NCBI GenBank assembly: GCA_016748015.1
Contig: JAAOMT010000602.1
Span: 261,696-325,695, forward strand
Source of the DNA: Geosiphon pyriformis
Lineage: Eukaryota > Glomeromycota > Glomeromycetes > Archaeosporales > Geosiphonaceae
Direction: 5' to 3'
Length of the DNA: 64,000 nucleotides
How positions within the stretch are numbered: position 1 is the stretch's first letter; the number at the start of each line of letters is the position of its first letter. This document shows positions 26,101 to 38,175 of the stretch, piece after piece. The notes below the pieces were generated by a model. That model saw only the letters and a program-made list of their open reading frames with translations, did no database searches and had not been told where the DNA came from. Position numbers and translations under genes: made by a program.

Positions 26101-27707
26101 TTGATGGGATCTATTGTTTCAAGCTTAAGCAGCGTCGTAGTTGGCCTGGTAAATAAATTTCAGATTTAAGATTCGAGATTCTTTTTGAATATTTTTTTCT
26201 TTATTAACTCATATTAATCTTCTAAATTCTCAGCTGATAGGTTTTATACGTGGTTGGAAAATGACTTTGGTTGTGAGTGCTGCTGCTCCTCTTCTTATAA
26301 TTTCGGGAGCCCTTCAAATGAAAGCAATTGGTGGCTATAGTGCACAGGTAAACGCGAATCATCTGTAAATGCTTATTGAGTTTTCTTAAAATTGTTTAAA
26401 AATTCAAATCACATTTATAATTTTATAGACGCGAAAGGCATATGAAGAATCGGGACGAATTGTACAACAAAGTGTATCAAATATACGAACCATTGCCGCA
26501 TTAGCACGTGAAGAAACCTTCAAAGAAATGTATGAAACCTCGATTGAAGCTCCACACAAGGTTTCTATCAAAGGTGCTGCCATATCTTCCATTGGTTTTG
26601 GTGCATCACAAGGTCTTCAATTCTTTGTTTGGGCTTTGGCCTTCTGGTATGGTGGCGAATTGGTGGGAAATCAGGAGTACAGCCAAAAACAAATGTTGAA
26701 TGTCATGTTTGCCGTCATTTTCACTTTCATGTCAATTGGTCAATTAAGGTATTCGCAGACTTGTTTTCCTAAATTAAATCTTTGATAACTGCTATGTGAC
26801 ATAAAAATTGAATTACTTCAAAATTCTTTTGTTGATCCGCAGTGCATTTGCTCCCAATACTGCAAAGGCAAAAGTGGCTGCATTATCGATCTTTGAGATT
26901 TTAGATCGTAAATCTTTGATTGATCCAACAAATAACGAAGGCAAAGTACGTCCAGCACCAGTATCTGGCAAAGCAAATGTTAAAGGTGCACATTTCAACT
27001 ACCCAGCGCGGCCACATCTACGTATTCTTCGCGGGCTTAACGTGGATATTCAACCCAACAAAACAGTTGCATTAGTCGGTGCATCCGGATCCGGAAAATC
27101 GACTATTGTCTCGCTTTTATTACGGTACTATGACCTTCTCTCAGGTCAAGTAACTGTAGAAGGAGCTGATGTCCGAGAGTGGAATATGGAATATCTTCGA
27201 TCACAAATGGCCATTGTAGGTCAAGAGCCGGTCTTATTCGATTTAACAATAGGGGAAAATATCGCATACGGGAAAGAAGGGTGTTCACAAGAGGAAATTG
27301 AAGAAGCTGCTACAAATGCTAATATCCACAGTTTTATCTCTAATCTACCGCATGGATATAATACACCAGTTGGTGAAAGAGGAACCCAGTTGAGCGGTGG
27401 TCAGAAACAACGTATTGCAATTGCTCGTGCCCTAATTCGCCACCCAAAAATTTTGTTATTGGACGAAGCAACATCCGCCCTTGATTCTGAATCTGAAAAA
27501 GTTGTACAAGATGCCCTCGATAAGGCCTCAGAAGGCCGAACCACTGTGACTATCGCACATCGATTGTCAACCATACAGAATGCCGATTTGATTTTAGTCG
27601 TGAAAAAGGGAAAAGTTGTGGAGCAAGGTAAACATTTAGAGTTGATTGAAATGAAAGGCTTATATAAAGAATTAGTGAATAAGCAGATGTTAATTAAGGA
27701 AGAGTAA
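23161..27707 (+). CDS. Full-size MDR/P-glycoprotein-type ABC exporter (ABCB)
   Basis: Ten exons: 23161-23550, 23636-23831, 23902-24294, 24381-24987, 25068-25682, 25764-25871, 25947-26148, 26234-26347, 26429-26748, 26843-27707. They give 1269 residues, matching the usual ~1280 of ABCB full transporters. The order is TMD-NBD-TMD-NBD. NBD1 has Walker [10 protein letters not shown] near residue 415, LSGGQKQR near 522, and Walker [17 protein letters not shown]2 has GASGSGKST near 1060, LSGGQKQR and [13 protein letters not shown], with switch His in VAHRLST and TIAHRLST. Both ATP sites therefore look intact. A charged linker with acidic [10 protein letters not shown] joins the halves. By family it exports hydrophobic drugs, lipids or a lipopeptide at the plasma membrane; the substrate cannot be read. 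The intron inside NBD1 falls within the QKQR codons. Confidence 0.95.
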
Positions 27708-29088
27708 ATTTAATTACATAGTAAAATACTATTTTTATTCGGCAAATTTAAAGAGTTGGGAATTGTAAATTGGGTACTTGCACCATCGTGTGTTATAAGA
27801 AATAGACAAAATAGATTATAAAAGATGTATTTTTTATAAATTTTAATTTAATTTTATAATTTTAATTTAGTTTCAAAAATTATTTCCCATTAATAATAGC
27901 TAAAATAAAGGCTTCTATAATTTCTTCACAAGATATTTATATTTTAACTGATTACTAATTTGTTAAAATTACCCTTTTTTGATTATTGTGAATAGTTATA
28001 AATATATTTTTGGATCAAAGCTTCTTATTCAAAGAGCTAAGTTTTAAAACAAATGATTACCTGTTTTTATTTTTTTATCTCCAATTTTTATATGATTACA
28101 TAATAAAAATAAAAAAAAGGAATTTTATTCAAAATTTAGTATTTCAATATTATTTAACTATTGTGCAATTAGAAATTTCAAACTTAAGCAAAAAAACAGG
28201 TTTTTATATTTATTATTTTTTTCTTTAATTTAATTATATTTTTGATCTTGTTTATTTTCTATTAAAATTGGAAAACTTTAAGTTAAAAATATTTTTATTT
28301 ATTTTACGTAGTGATTAAATTTAAAATTAAAAGCTTCAAAGAAAAAGTTGAAAAGTTGATTACAATTACTAACAAATGATTTACGACTTTGTCTAAAATA
28401 AAAGTCTTTTTAATTATTAAAACTAATAAAATTTCAATAAGTGGTTTTTGTTTATACAAAAAATATTTTTTATAATTGAAACTGAATGATTAATTAAATG
28501 TAATAATAATATAATTAAAAAGTATAGTAATTTTATAACTAAAAGAGTAAAAATAATTTAGCTAATGTTGATGTAATTGAAAAATAAAGATGATATAACT
28601 AAACTTATATAATGAGATATAACTAAAATGGTTTGATTTTCTAATCTAATTTTATTTAACTTTTTATAAATTAATAAATGTATTTATTATTATTGGAGCA
28701 TTTAATTAGTTTTATCTATATTGTTCTATTGTACATGACTGCGCTTTAATCTCAATTAATAATAGATCACATGTTAAGAAAAACTTCCCCAAGGCTTATT
28801 CCGGATCAATTGAATTTACTCAAATTAATCTTTATTTATTCTTAAAAAAGTTGTGTGTGTTGATTATTTATATATTTATATATAATTATTTAAATTTTCC
28901 TGTTGCTCTATTGCTGTGCTAGAAATCTGGGCAACCTTTAAAATCACGGTTTAAAATCATGAAAGTGGATTCGATTCCTAAAATTACCGATTTGTCAAGT
29001 ACAATTTGAAGAAAAATTAATATTTCTATGGTTAAGTCGAACTCAGCCAAGAATTCAAACTTCCGAGCGTGTATATGTTTTATACTAG
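27708..29088. other. AT-rich intergenic region, no gene
   Basis: Long A/T runs. No supported gene, although the segment from about 28918 may hold the eroded 5' part of the gag-like relic that follows (an EIWATFK-like stretch). Confidence 0.4.
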
Positions 29089-29280
29089 TCGAATGAGAAT
29101 GATATCAATTATGTGAATGAGATATTTATGCAAGGTTTGTTTGATAAGCTTGGCACTGATGACCATATTCGAAGTTATTACATCACAGTGCTTCCAAGAT
29201 CGATTTCCTTGGAATTCAAGAATTTGATTGTTTATAACCAAAAACACCTAACAGCACGTCGTTTAAGAAGAGTCATATAG
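29089..29280 (+). pseudogene. Retrotransposon gag-like fragment
   Basis: An open stretch ending at the stop 29278-29280 reads YVNEIF, LFDKLGTDDHIRSYY, LPRSISLEFKNLIV. This order resembles the helical capsid part of LTR-retrotransposon Gag polyproteins (a conserved LF..L / GLP..I pattern). It is bounded upstream by a stop and downstream by unrelated sequence. No reverse transcriptase or LTR was found nearby, so it is an isolated relic. The family match is by eye. Confidence 0.35.
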
Positions 29281-29460
29281 ATAAATCCAAATTAATAAGC
29301 CGCCAGGATTTTCTACTAGAATACTATTAATAGCACGGGATCGTATTTTATATATAAGTGACCTGTTGCAGAGACAGAATCAGAGAAACAGAAACAAAAA
29401 CAGTGACACTCATTCAAGATAAAGCTGAATAAATTAAAAAAGCCACATACACAATTAACA

Positions 29461-30496
29461 ATGAAACAACAGAAATCGTACGATAAACTAAAGAAATATG
29501 AAGAAAGAAAATCCAAAGTAACTATTGGATATTCTACACGTAAGTTAAAATTTCTTACCTTCAAAAGTTATTATAGATCAAATGTTCGCTTAACTAATCA
29601 TCTCTCTCATGCCAAAAACAACAGAACCGACCGGTGAAATAAAGCGAAAAAATATTGTAACCCCAAAAGATATTCAGAAAATAGATTTAACTTCACCAAA
29701 CCAAAAATTCTTATTTCACGGAACACGTAACGAAATACTAGAATGGATGTTAAATCATGGAGACATTATCATTGACTACAACTCAATACAAGAAGAAATT
29801 CATTCACAAAATCTATCAACATCGAGCGAGCCCAAATCATTCTCGAAAACAGGTTATATAACATTGGATTTATATAATCCAAAAGTACCCGAAGATTCAA
29901 TCCTGATTTGTCCCATTAATCAGGCCAGGAATCATCTGCCATGGATGAACATGTTTCTAGAGATACGACCCACAAATTCAGTAAATGATGGGAAATTCAA
30001 ACCAGTGAAACGAGTGATTCTACCATCTGGCCTTTCATTACGTGAAATTTCGAAAGCATTAGAAATATATTGGCGACATCCACAGCTAAAATCCCCTGTA
30101 TTTCTTGAACAACCAGTTGAAACAAGAATTGAAAATTCATTAACAGTTAAAGAAAACAATGATGTCAATAGCAAGACCTATCATACAACATCAATTTTCT
30201 CACGATGGCATCACAAAGATTCATATTTTTCATCTAAAATTATAACTCCTTATACATTTGATTCGTACAATGAGGAATGGAATGTAAAAGAGGAAGAGCA
30301 AAAAAGAGAAGAAAAGGAAAATCTTGAACAATTAAATTTGGCTGGGTTGCCAAACTATGACGAGGTGAATAAGGATCAGCTATTAGAAGTTGGTGATATT
30401 TCTGAGAATGAAAAACAAGCACACAAATATTTTTATCAAAGGCTTTGGGGTTCTAACCCTAACCCTAATCCTAACCCTAATCCTTACCCAGACTAA
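29461..30496 (+). CDS. Unrecognised protein with PARP-like FHGT motif and telomere-repeat-like C-terminus
   Basis: Two exons, 29461-29539 and 29625-30496, join in phase to 316 residues. The intron ends in acag and has a taactaat branch-like site. An alternative start at 29609 would make it single-exon with a different first few residues. Near residues 47-62 it reads KFLFHGTRNEILEWML, which recalls the His-Gly-Thr entry of PARP/ADP-ribosyltransferase folds. A Tyr in TGYITLD and a Glu in ALEIYW could be later active-site residues, but the rest does not clearly match, so this is only a hint. The second half is charged, with a Glu/Lys-rich helix. The last residues are NPNPNPNPNPYPD, encoded by CCTAAC/CCTAAT repeats. 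Confidence 0.6.
30453..30489 (+). repeat. Short interstitial telomere-like repeat inside a coding exon
   Basis: Five to six consecutive CCCTAA/CCTAAT units (the TTAGGG-type telomere repeat on the minus strand) sit at the 3' end of the preceding gene and code for alternating Asn-Pro. The last unit is degenerate (CTTACC). Confidence 0.8.
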
Positions 30497-30964
30497 AATA
30501 AAAACTATTTAGTATTAATGGATAACTATTTTTCCGAAATGGTTTATTTTATTTCTTGCATATGTATAAAAAAAAAGGATCTAACCTAATATTCTTCTAA
30601 TTATTATGGGGAATTTTTCATGCAACTCCTCAATTTATCTTGCATTTTATAACTCTAATTCTAAACAAGATTTAAAAAGCATACAAATAATGTTCCTCGA
30701 AGCATATCCTTGACCTAGAACTTCCAATAAATTCTCTAGTACCACTTTGAATTGTCAGCTCTCTTGGTAGAAAATAAAAAAGCATATATCGTTGGAGGGT
30801 TTTTTTAAACTGTAAATTAAGTGCAACATGTTTCGCATAAATTGCGATAAGAAAAATTATAATTTATGACCAACATATAAGACTTCATAATTTTCTTCAG
30901 TTGGTTTTTTCTCTCAAATTGTACTTCCCTTGTTTTAAAGCCAAAAGATCGCATTTAAAACATC

Positions 30965-33770
30965 ATGAGGGAGGAAACAAATTCAGCACCCAAAGAACCA
31001 ATAGAGATTGGTAATAAAGCAATAGAAAAATCAAAACCAGGACAAAACCAACTTGTATTGGGAGTTCAAAATTCTCTGGATGTGAAAAATAAAAATAAAA
31101 ATACTGGTTTGACAAAGGTAAATTTAAAACCAGCCACCCTAATATCAAATACTCTGCAAAATTATCTAAAATTTTATCATTATTACAGTCTGAGCCACAA
31201 GAGCTCGATTTGAAAAAATTGGACACAAAATTGACAATTGATGATTTAATAGTTGACGGCTTAGATAAAGAAACTTATTATAAAGATTTGAATGCTGACC
31301 AAGAAAATCATGAAATCTCGAAATTGCCTCGCAAGGAAATGGCTCTCGTTTTGTTAGGGTATGAGAAAACCAATGCAATATCTTTAAATTATATCCGAAA
31401 TCAGAATGAAAATTGATTATTTTTGTTCAAAAGTTTCTGTGGGGCTCTTTTCATCGCCTGCCTTGACGTTACAATTGGTAATTTCATTTCATATTTCAAA
31501 TTCACCGCTTGGTATTAATTCGAAACTCTCAAAATAAAATTTTAAATAGCCCCTATTCTTTTCATACGAATTAATCTATTGCTTAATTGTTTTAGTTGCA
31601 ACTTGTCTCGCAAAAATTGCCTCCGAATTCGAAGCTCTTGATCAAATATCTTGGGTTGCAACTGCGTATATTTTAACTGCAACAGCAATACAACCTCTGT
31701 CTGGGAAACTTTCCGATATTTTTGGAAGAAAAGCTCTGCTATTGTTTGGTGTTATCACTTTTGTAGTGGGAAGTGCTCTTTGTGGCGCTGCGCAGGTATA
31801 CATAATGAAATATATATTGAGACTAATTCTTTCAAAAAATTTGAGAATTTTCATTCATAAAACTTTGCTTTTGACTTTAGAATATTGTCATGCTAATTAT
31901 TTTCCGGGCTGTAGCAGGACTGGTAAAAACTAATTTTTAATATTCTTTCTTGAGATTTTACCATTTCACTTTTCAATTAAAAAATTTCAATCAAAAATAA
32001 AAACCAATTTTAGGGATCCGGTGGTATTATAAGGTATAAGGTTCTCAATTCCTATGTAGCATTTCATTAAATAAGAAGTTGCCTTTTCTAAAATCATCAA
32101 TTTTTAACTAAAGCATGGTTATGGTCATTATATCAGACCTCGTGGAACCCCATGAACGTGGAAAATATCAGAGTATGACCGGTGTCATATTTGCATTGGC
32201 TTCAATTACAGGACCTTTAGCCGGTGGTGTTTTTAGTGATCACCTTTCTTGGGTAAGAGTTAAGTTTAAAGTGGATTTTATCCCATAAAATAGGCTAAAC
32301 AATTATTTTAATTTCATGAAAATTGGAATACTTTCTTTGACCTTAGAGAGTAAGTATTCTCCAAAATTTTAACGAGTAGGAGTTCTCAGCAAATTTAATT
32401 AAATTCCTATATTCTAACATCACTTTGATTAAGTAGTGGGCTTTTTACATTAATCTTCCAGTTGGAATTCCAACAATTTTCCTGATAGCGTTCTTCCTAA
32501 AGCTTCCAGCAGTTCAAGGATCAATTAAAGAAAAGCTTCGGCGAATCGATTACCTTGGATGCCTGCTCACCATCTTGATGTTCATTTGCCTCTTGCTACC
32601 TACAAATTGGGGAGGTGTCCAATACAAGTGGAGTAATTGGCGTGAGATTTTTCTTTATATCCTTGGAGGAATTTTGGTTTTAGTTTTGGTATTTGTGGAA
32701 ACCAAGGTTGCTGAACCAGTCATTCCACCGCATTTATTTAAATATCGTTCTGTCGTGGCTATTTTCTTGACAAATTTTTTCGTTGGGAATGTCTTTTTTT
32801 CCATGATATTTTATACCCCATTATATTTTCAGGTTAAATTTTTGGAGTTTTCAATTTGGTTGAATGAATATGATTGAATTACCTACTAAAAAAATTACTA
32901 TTTCTTATACTTTTGACCTTCCTCAGGCGGTAAAACATGATACAGCCACCCAAGCCGGTCTACAATTGATTCCTTTTATAGTTAGCTTGATGTTATTCTC
33001 TATAGTTTCTGGTGTAGGAGTGAGTAAAACGGGACTTACACGACCATTCTGCTGGATTGGTTGTGCTATATTGACAATTGGGTGTGGACTATTAAAAACT
33101 TTGGATGCTTATTCGAATAGAGGACAGCAAATTAGCTACTTGTTAATTACTGGAACTGGGATGGGTTTGGTCTTTCAGGTTCCAATACTTGTCGCTCAAA
33201 GTGCTGTGTCACATAAGGTCTTTATATCAAAAAATTTACATGCTGGTGATTTTTTTGAAAATTTTCTCAATTCTTTTCTCACTTAAAAAGGATCTTGCGG
33301 TTGCAACTGCAGTCACAAATTCTATGCGTGCTGGTAAGATTTTCTCATGTATTCAGAGATTTTATTAAAGAACCCAATTGGAAAGACTCCTGATTAAACC
33401 AAAAATTTTATTAGTTGGTGGCATTTTCGGAACCGCAATTGATGGATCAGTATTGAAGAATGTATTAAACAATCGCCTGCAAGATCTACACGTTGTAGCA
33501 AGCGGAAAATTTGATCTGGAAAAAGCACTTAATGATATCAATTATGTTTGGACTATTACTGACCAGAATCTCCGCCAAAAATTAATTGATTGCTATGTTG
33601 ATGGTATACAGAGTCTTTATACTGTCGCCATCCCTTTTGCTGGTGCGGCATTTTTGGCCAGTCTACTTATAAAGGTAAATTTCTTGAATTACAGAAAGTT
33701 TTAAAAGAAAATAAAACTAATGCAAACTTTTTTAAACTCGTAGCACCAAGAATTAAAAAAAAAGTACTAA
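30965..33770 (+). CDS. MFS drug:H+ antiporter of the DHA2 (14-TM) type
   Basis: Twelve exons: 30965-31117, 31189-31358, 31434-31477, 31596-31795, 31881-31922, 32014-32033, 32114-32252, 32437-32832, 32927-33217, 33291-33333, 33415-33674, 33744-33770. They give 594 residues with all phases consistent. A hydrophilic N-terminal tail of about 105 residues precedes the first helix (FCGALFIACLDVTIV). MFS motif A is GKLSDIFGRKALLLFG. The antiporter motif appears as ITGPLAGGVFSD followed by WWAFYINLPVGIP, the classic DHA2 signature. The helix count and length fit 14-TM exporters. Likely role: proton-coupled efflux of toxic compounds, or vacuolar basic amino acid uptake (Vba-like); the sequence does not separate these. 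Exon 6 is only 20 bases. The start at 30965 lies 468 bases after the preceding stop, same strand. Confidence 0.9.
32014..32033 (+). other. 20-base microexon in the MFS gene
   Basis: Flanked by a tttag acceptor and a gtataa donor, it codes for GSGGII plus two bases of a Ser codon. It supplies the Gly-rich part of the conserved GxGGG helix of the family and is required to keep the phase. Confidence 0.7.
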
Positions 33771-35432
33771 AAATATTAAGGTTAATTATGGTTAAAATAA
33801 TAAAAAATAGATTTTACTTGCTAAATGACTGGGGTATACTTCTCTAATAATAGGACCAATACCTTCATCTTGCTAAAAAATATTATTTATATTGAAAGAA
33901 AATTTTTTTTGAAGCCCCATAATGAAAAGTTTAAAATTTAAGAATTTTTTGGTTGAAAGTTATGATAAAAAAATCATTTCTATCAAATAAAAGCAGTGAG
34001 AATTCAAAAATCGGATAGAGCCTGTAGCATTTCGTCAAAGAGAAAACTACTACTAATTTGTTTAAAGGACTTTTTTAAAGTTGCACCAACTGAAAGATTG
34101 TTGTAATTCAGTTTTTTTTTTGATTTTCGGTGATTTAACTCTCCGTTGAAATTTTCTATGCGCATTAATTTCTCATTAAGAGACCTTATAAATCGGGGCC
34201 TGAAAATAATCTAACTCTTATTGATATTAGATGGAATAATAACCGATGAGGATGTTGAAGATTTTGCATAACTGGAATTAAATTTCTTTTTTAACAAATC
34301 CTAAAAAAGAAGAAAGCGGAAATTAAAGGTTTCAAATTGGTGTTTATTTTAACTTGAACTTCTACTATCGTAAAGACGTTCGATATAAAAATTAACCAAG
34401 ATTGTATAAAAAAGTTTTGAGTAAGCAAACGTTGAAACTCTTAAAAATATGGTGTCCTTTAATAAATAAACGTTAAAGGTAAAATAAAATATTTAAAAAT
34501 TCAAAAAGATGTAATCTTAATACAGACGAAATTAGTTTTTTAATTTGGAAAATAGTATTAATAAATACATGTCACTCTTGAAACAATAAATTAAAAGAAA
34601 TTTGTAAAGGAAAAAGGAAATTGAATTTAGTAAGTGGTTCAAAAAATGAAGTTTTCATTCTCTTCAATTTTAATAGCGTATCTGTATAGAAGAATCTGAA
34701 TACCGTTCTGAAAGAAATCAAATTCTTTAATGGAACAATGGGAGCAAAGGTTCTCGATAGTAGAAAAAATAAAAATAAGAGTCTTTATCAATGGTATTGG
34801 AAAATCAAAATCCTGATGAGTCTCATTTAACAACTTCATTCGACCCTTATTATTACGCGAATCCAGTTTAAATTTGTCTGTTCACCTATTTCAAATAGAA
34901 AAAAGCTCTTTTTCAGGTGGAATTTTCTCAGTTTGAGATTCAAGGAAAATTCTGAAAATTTCAATATTCTTTGGCTTTTTATTTTGTTATTTTATTTGAT
35001 TAAATGTTTGCTCTTTTGTGGATAATTCTTTAATTTTTTCATGAACCTTTATCAATATTTTAGAAGACCATCTAGCTCACTTTGGACAATGGTAATCGTT
35101 TTATTGATATCTTGGAACCATTCGATTTTCTTGACTAAATTTATGTACAATGTGTGACAAAGAAACTTAACGAACAGGCAAATATTAATATATATAAAAC
35201 TTTTTCATTTTTTACCCAAATTCAAATCAAATAAAAGTCCACTATTTCCAAAGCGAAATTAATTTTGCAGCTTTGTCACAGAACGTAGCAAGCAAAAGCT
35301 TATCTACTCCCGGGGTGAGGGTGAAAAGTTCGTCCCAAAATTAAGTAAATCACTAAGCTACCTATCTCAACTGTACCACACAATGACAAAAATTGAACAA
35401 AAAAGTGGTAATAATCGTGGTAATAAAATTAC
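33771..35432. other. AT-rich intergenic region, no gene
   Basis: No supported gene. The minus-strand frame at 34639-34839 has no recognisable domain. Composition is somewhat richer in C and G than the deserts, so worn transposon sequence is possible. Confidence 0.4.
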
Positions 35433-35965
35433 GTGACATATACTGAGAAAAGAAAGTCTTTGTCTCTGCAAAAAATTGCTATTAAACTAGATACAGAGGA
35501 AGTAGAAATTTCGTATCGTTCACTTGGATATATCAAAAACCCACCAATTACTACGCCAATGCTCAAAAGCAGAAACATGCTAAAATGGGCCAAATTTCAT
35601 CTTAATGATAATTGGAAAAAAACATTATTTTCGGATGAAACAGCATTTCAACTGTTCCCAAACACAGGTACAAGGGAAAATGGCCAATTCGTCCAAGACT
35701 AAAATACCAAACAAGAAATTTTTGCGTGGAGCAGATTTTTTATGAAGGTAGAACCAGCTTACTTTTTTTCGGCTTATTATAAGTGTAAAGTTTATATTAA
35801 AATTTTGCAACAACATGTTGAGGAAGTTAATAAAATACTTGGGGAGAAATGGAATTCTTTGCCGAAAACTACGTTTGATCTTAAAAAATAAAAAAAATAT
35901 ATATATGGTAAAATCTTTCCAAAAATTCTTGATGAATTTTTTCAAAACCTTAACCCAAATGTAAA
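35433..35965 (+). pseudogene. Second Tc1/mariner-type transposase relic (C-terminal half)
   Basis: A frame from about 35433 reads RSLGYIKNPPITTPMLKSRN, then LKWAKFHLND and KKTLFSDETAFQLF. The last holds the first catalytic Asp of the DDE triad in its usual FSDE context. After a stop at 35700 the frame resumes with KVYIKILQQHVEEVNKILGE, the typical stretch before the second Asp, and fades around DEFFQNLNPNVKV. The second Asp and the NPIENLW region are not found. The element differs from the relic at 21.3 kb, so two families decayed here. Confidence 0.72.
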
Positions 35966-36526
35966 AGTTGTTGGAAAAATGAACAAGAAAGAAAAATTAA
36001 AGAGGCAAAACAAAAGAAATATTAAATTTTCTTAATCGGCTTATGAACAACTTTATCAAATATCTTCTTATAATCAAAGATTCCAAATGCTACTTTCTCT
36101 TCTTTGGTCAATGGGTCTATAATAACGTTCAGAAAATTCTCTTAAATCCTTGGTAGTACTAGTAACAGTTATTCATTTTGCAAATATTGACGTATCTTTA
36201 CACTTTTTATATTTCTCTTCATTTGAATTGGAAACTGAAGCTTTTGTCGAAGCTGAAAAAACTTTTTTCTAGCTTTTCGAGTAGACTTTTTCTCATTCTA
36301 GTCAAATGGAGTTGATCAAGCAAAAAGTACAATTTTTATTTTTCAAGAGAAGAGGGCATATAAGTAGAGTAAGGATGATTTTAAGAAATTTGCATTAGAA
36401 TTTTATATTATTGAATATAGTTTTTTAAAATTAGAATTCGAGCAAGATTGTGTAATGGGCTTTTAGAATTCTTTTTAAGCATTTTTGGTCATGAATTTTT
36501 CTTTAAAAAAAAAAAAAAAAAAAAAA

Positions 36527-36719
36527 NNNNNNNNNNNNNNNNNNNNNNNNNNNNNNNNNNNNNNNNNNNNNNNNNNNNNNNNNNNNNNNNNNNNNNNNNN
36601 NNNNNNNNNNNNNNNNNNNNNNNNNNNNNNNNNNNNNNNNNNNNNNNNNNNNNNNNNNNNNNNNNNNNNNNNNNNNNNNNNNNNNNNNNNNNNNNNNNNN
36701 NNNNNNNNNNNNNNNNNNN
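36527..36719. other. Assembly gap (193 N)
   Basis: A run of N follows a poly-A tract of about 23 bases. The homopolymer probably broke the assembly. Sequence on either side shows no gene. Confidence 0.95.
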
Positions 36720-37028
36720 TTGGTTGTCGGATTAATCTATCAGTTAAATGAGCCATTGGGTTAATTGATTACATATAAGGTTATTTTTTCGATATTAAAA
36801 GTACTGGTCTATTTTAAGTAAATGTTGGTATTTGAACACAACTTAAATTTTTTATTTGTAATTTTTAATTTTAATAAAATGAAAATTTTCAAGCCTTTTG
36901 ACCATCGATTATTCCTCGATACTGACATGTGTAGCATTCAAGAAACTTTTTCTTTTATAATTGCCTTATACACACAATAAGCATAATTATATTGGGGGTT
37001 TTTAATGATACTGTTACTTTAAATAATC

Positions 37029-37029
<1 letters not shown>

Positions 37030-37084
<55 letters not shown>

Positions 37085-37142
37085 GTAATAATAATAATAA
37101 TAATAGTAATAATAATAGTGGTAATATTAATAGTAATAAAAT
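37030..37142. repeat. (AAT)n microsatellite
   Basis: AAT units repeat for more than 100 bases with a few AGT/GGT interruptions. The long Ile-rich frame here is only a product of the repeat. Confidence 0.9.
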
Positions 37143-38102
37143 AATGCCATATTAAGACTATTATAAGGACTAAAAATAATAAAATGGTTTTTAACTTCAA
37201 AAATCAGCCATCAATTTCGATGGCACATGTTGACTTAAAAAAGAAAACTCCCTATTCTAATTGGCTTTCGAATTTTCTACAAGGAAAGAAAAAAAATTTT
37301 TTTTCAACAAAAAAAAGGTTTCAATCATTCTTCTGAAAATGTTCCCATTCACAAAAATATCATCTTTTTTCTTATTAATGCACTTGGAAACATCAAAAAA
37401 TTCTAATTTTTCTCGAAACCAATTGCTTTTAAAACCCCCCACTTTATTGTAAACAATAGGATATATTGTTTGCAGCTTTTCGGGTAAAACATAGTAATAC
37501 TTTCATCCTTCATCTTTTTAAATGCTTAATGTATAGATCACTATTCAAGATTCACAATATATTATTAAAAATAGAAAAAACCTGTTTTATAATTGATCCC
37601 ATTTTTGATGTTAAACGTAATGCGATGCAACGCAATGCATATGATAATAAAGGTACGAAAATTTTTTAAAAAAAAGAATTTACCATAAAAGGTATTTTAA
37701 TAGAAAGAAATGCATAGAAAATGAAAGAGAGTGGAAAAAAGCGTAATCGGCTTTCAAAGAATCATCGTAATCTTCATTAAAACCCTAATTTTTATAAGGA
37801 TGAGTAATCATCTTTTTTCAGCTTTAGAAACGCGATAATTTTTTAAAATCATCAATAGTAAGTGCATAACCTTGCAGGAGAGCCTCTAGGGTTACTAATT
37901 TTATTAGTTTTTTTTTCCCCGATTGATTTATTACATAAGAATTATGGTGTAAAATTGAGATGTGATCTCAACAACTGGTAAAATAGGTCAAGGAGAATGT
38001 TTGAAATATTCCCAAATGCATTCTTTTTGGTGAGTCTTATCTCTTATAGATGTTTCACGACATGGGAGGGGGGGGGGGTTTTTTTTTCATTTCAGTATTT
38101 CA

Positions 38103-38175
38103 GTGTGTATGTATGTATGTATGTATGTATGTATGTATGTATGTATGTATGTATGTGTGTGTGTGTGTGTGTGTG
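38103..38175. repeat. (GTAT)n then (GT)n compound microsatellite
   Basis: About twelve GTAT units pass directly into about ten GT units. Eleven consecutive G followed by eight or more T lie just upstream near 38068. Confidence 0.95.

Noticed and set aside
28911-28995. GGATTCGATTCC, like a tRNA B box
   Set aside because: No matching A box at the right distance and no cloverleaf could be folded by eye.
36448-36756. Frames crossing the N run
   Set aside because: They translate poly-A and undetermined bases and carry no information.
36955-37200. Ile-rich 81-codon minus frame
   Set aside because: It is a translation of the AAT microsatellite, with no coding signal outside it.
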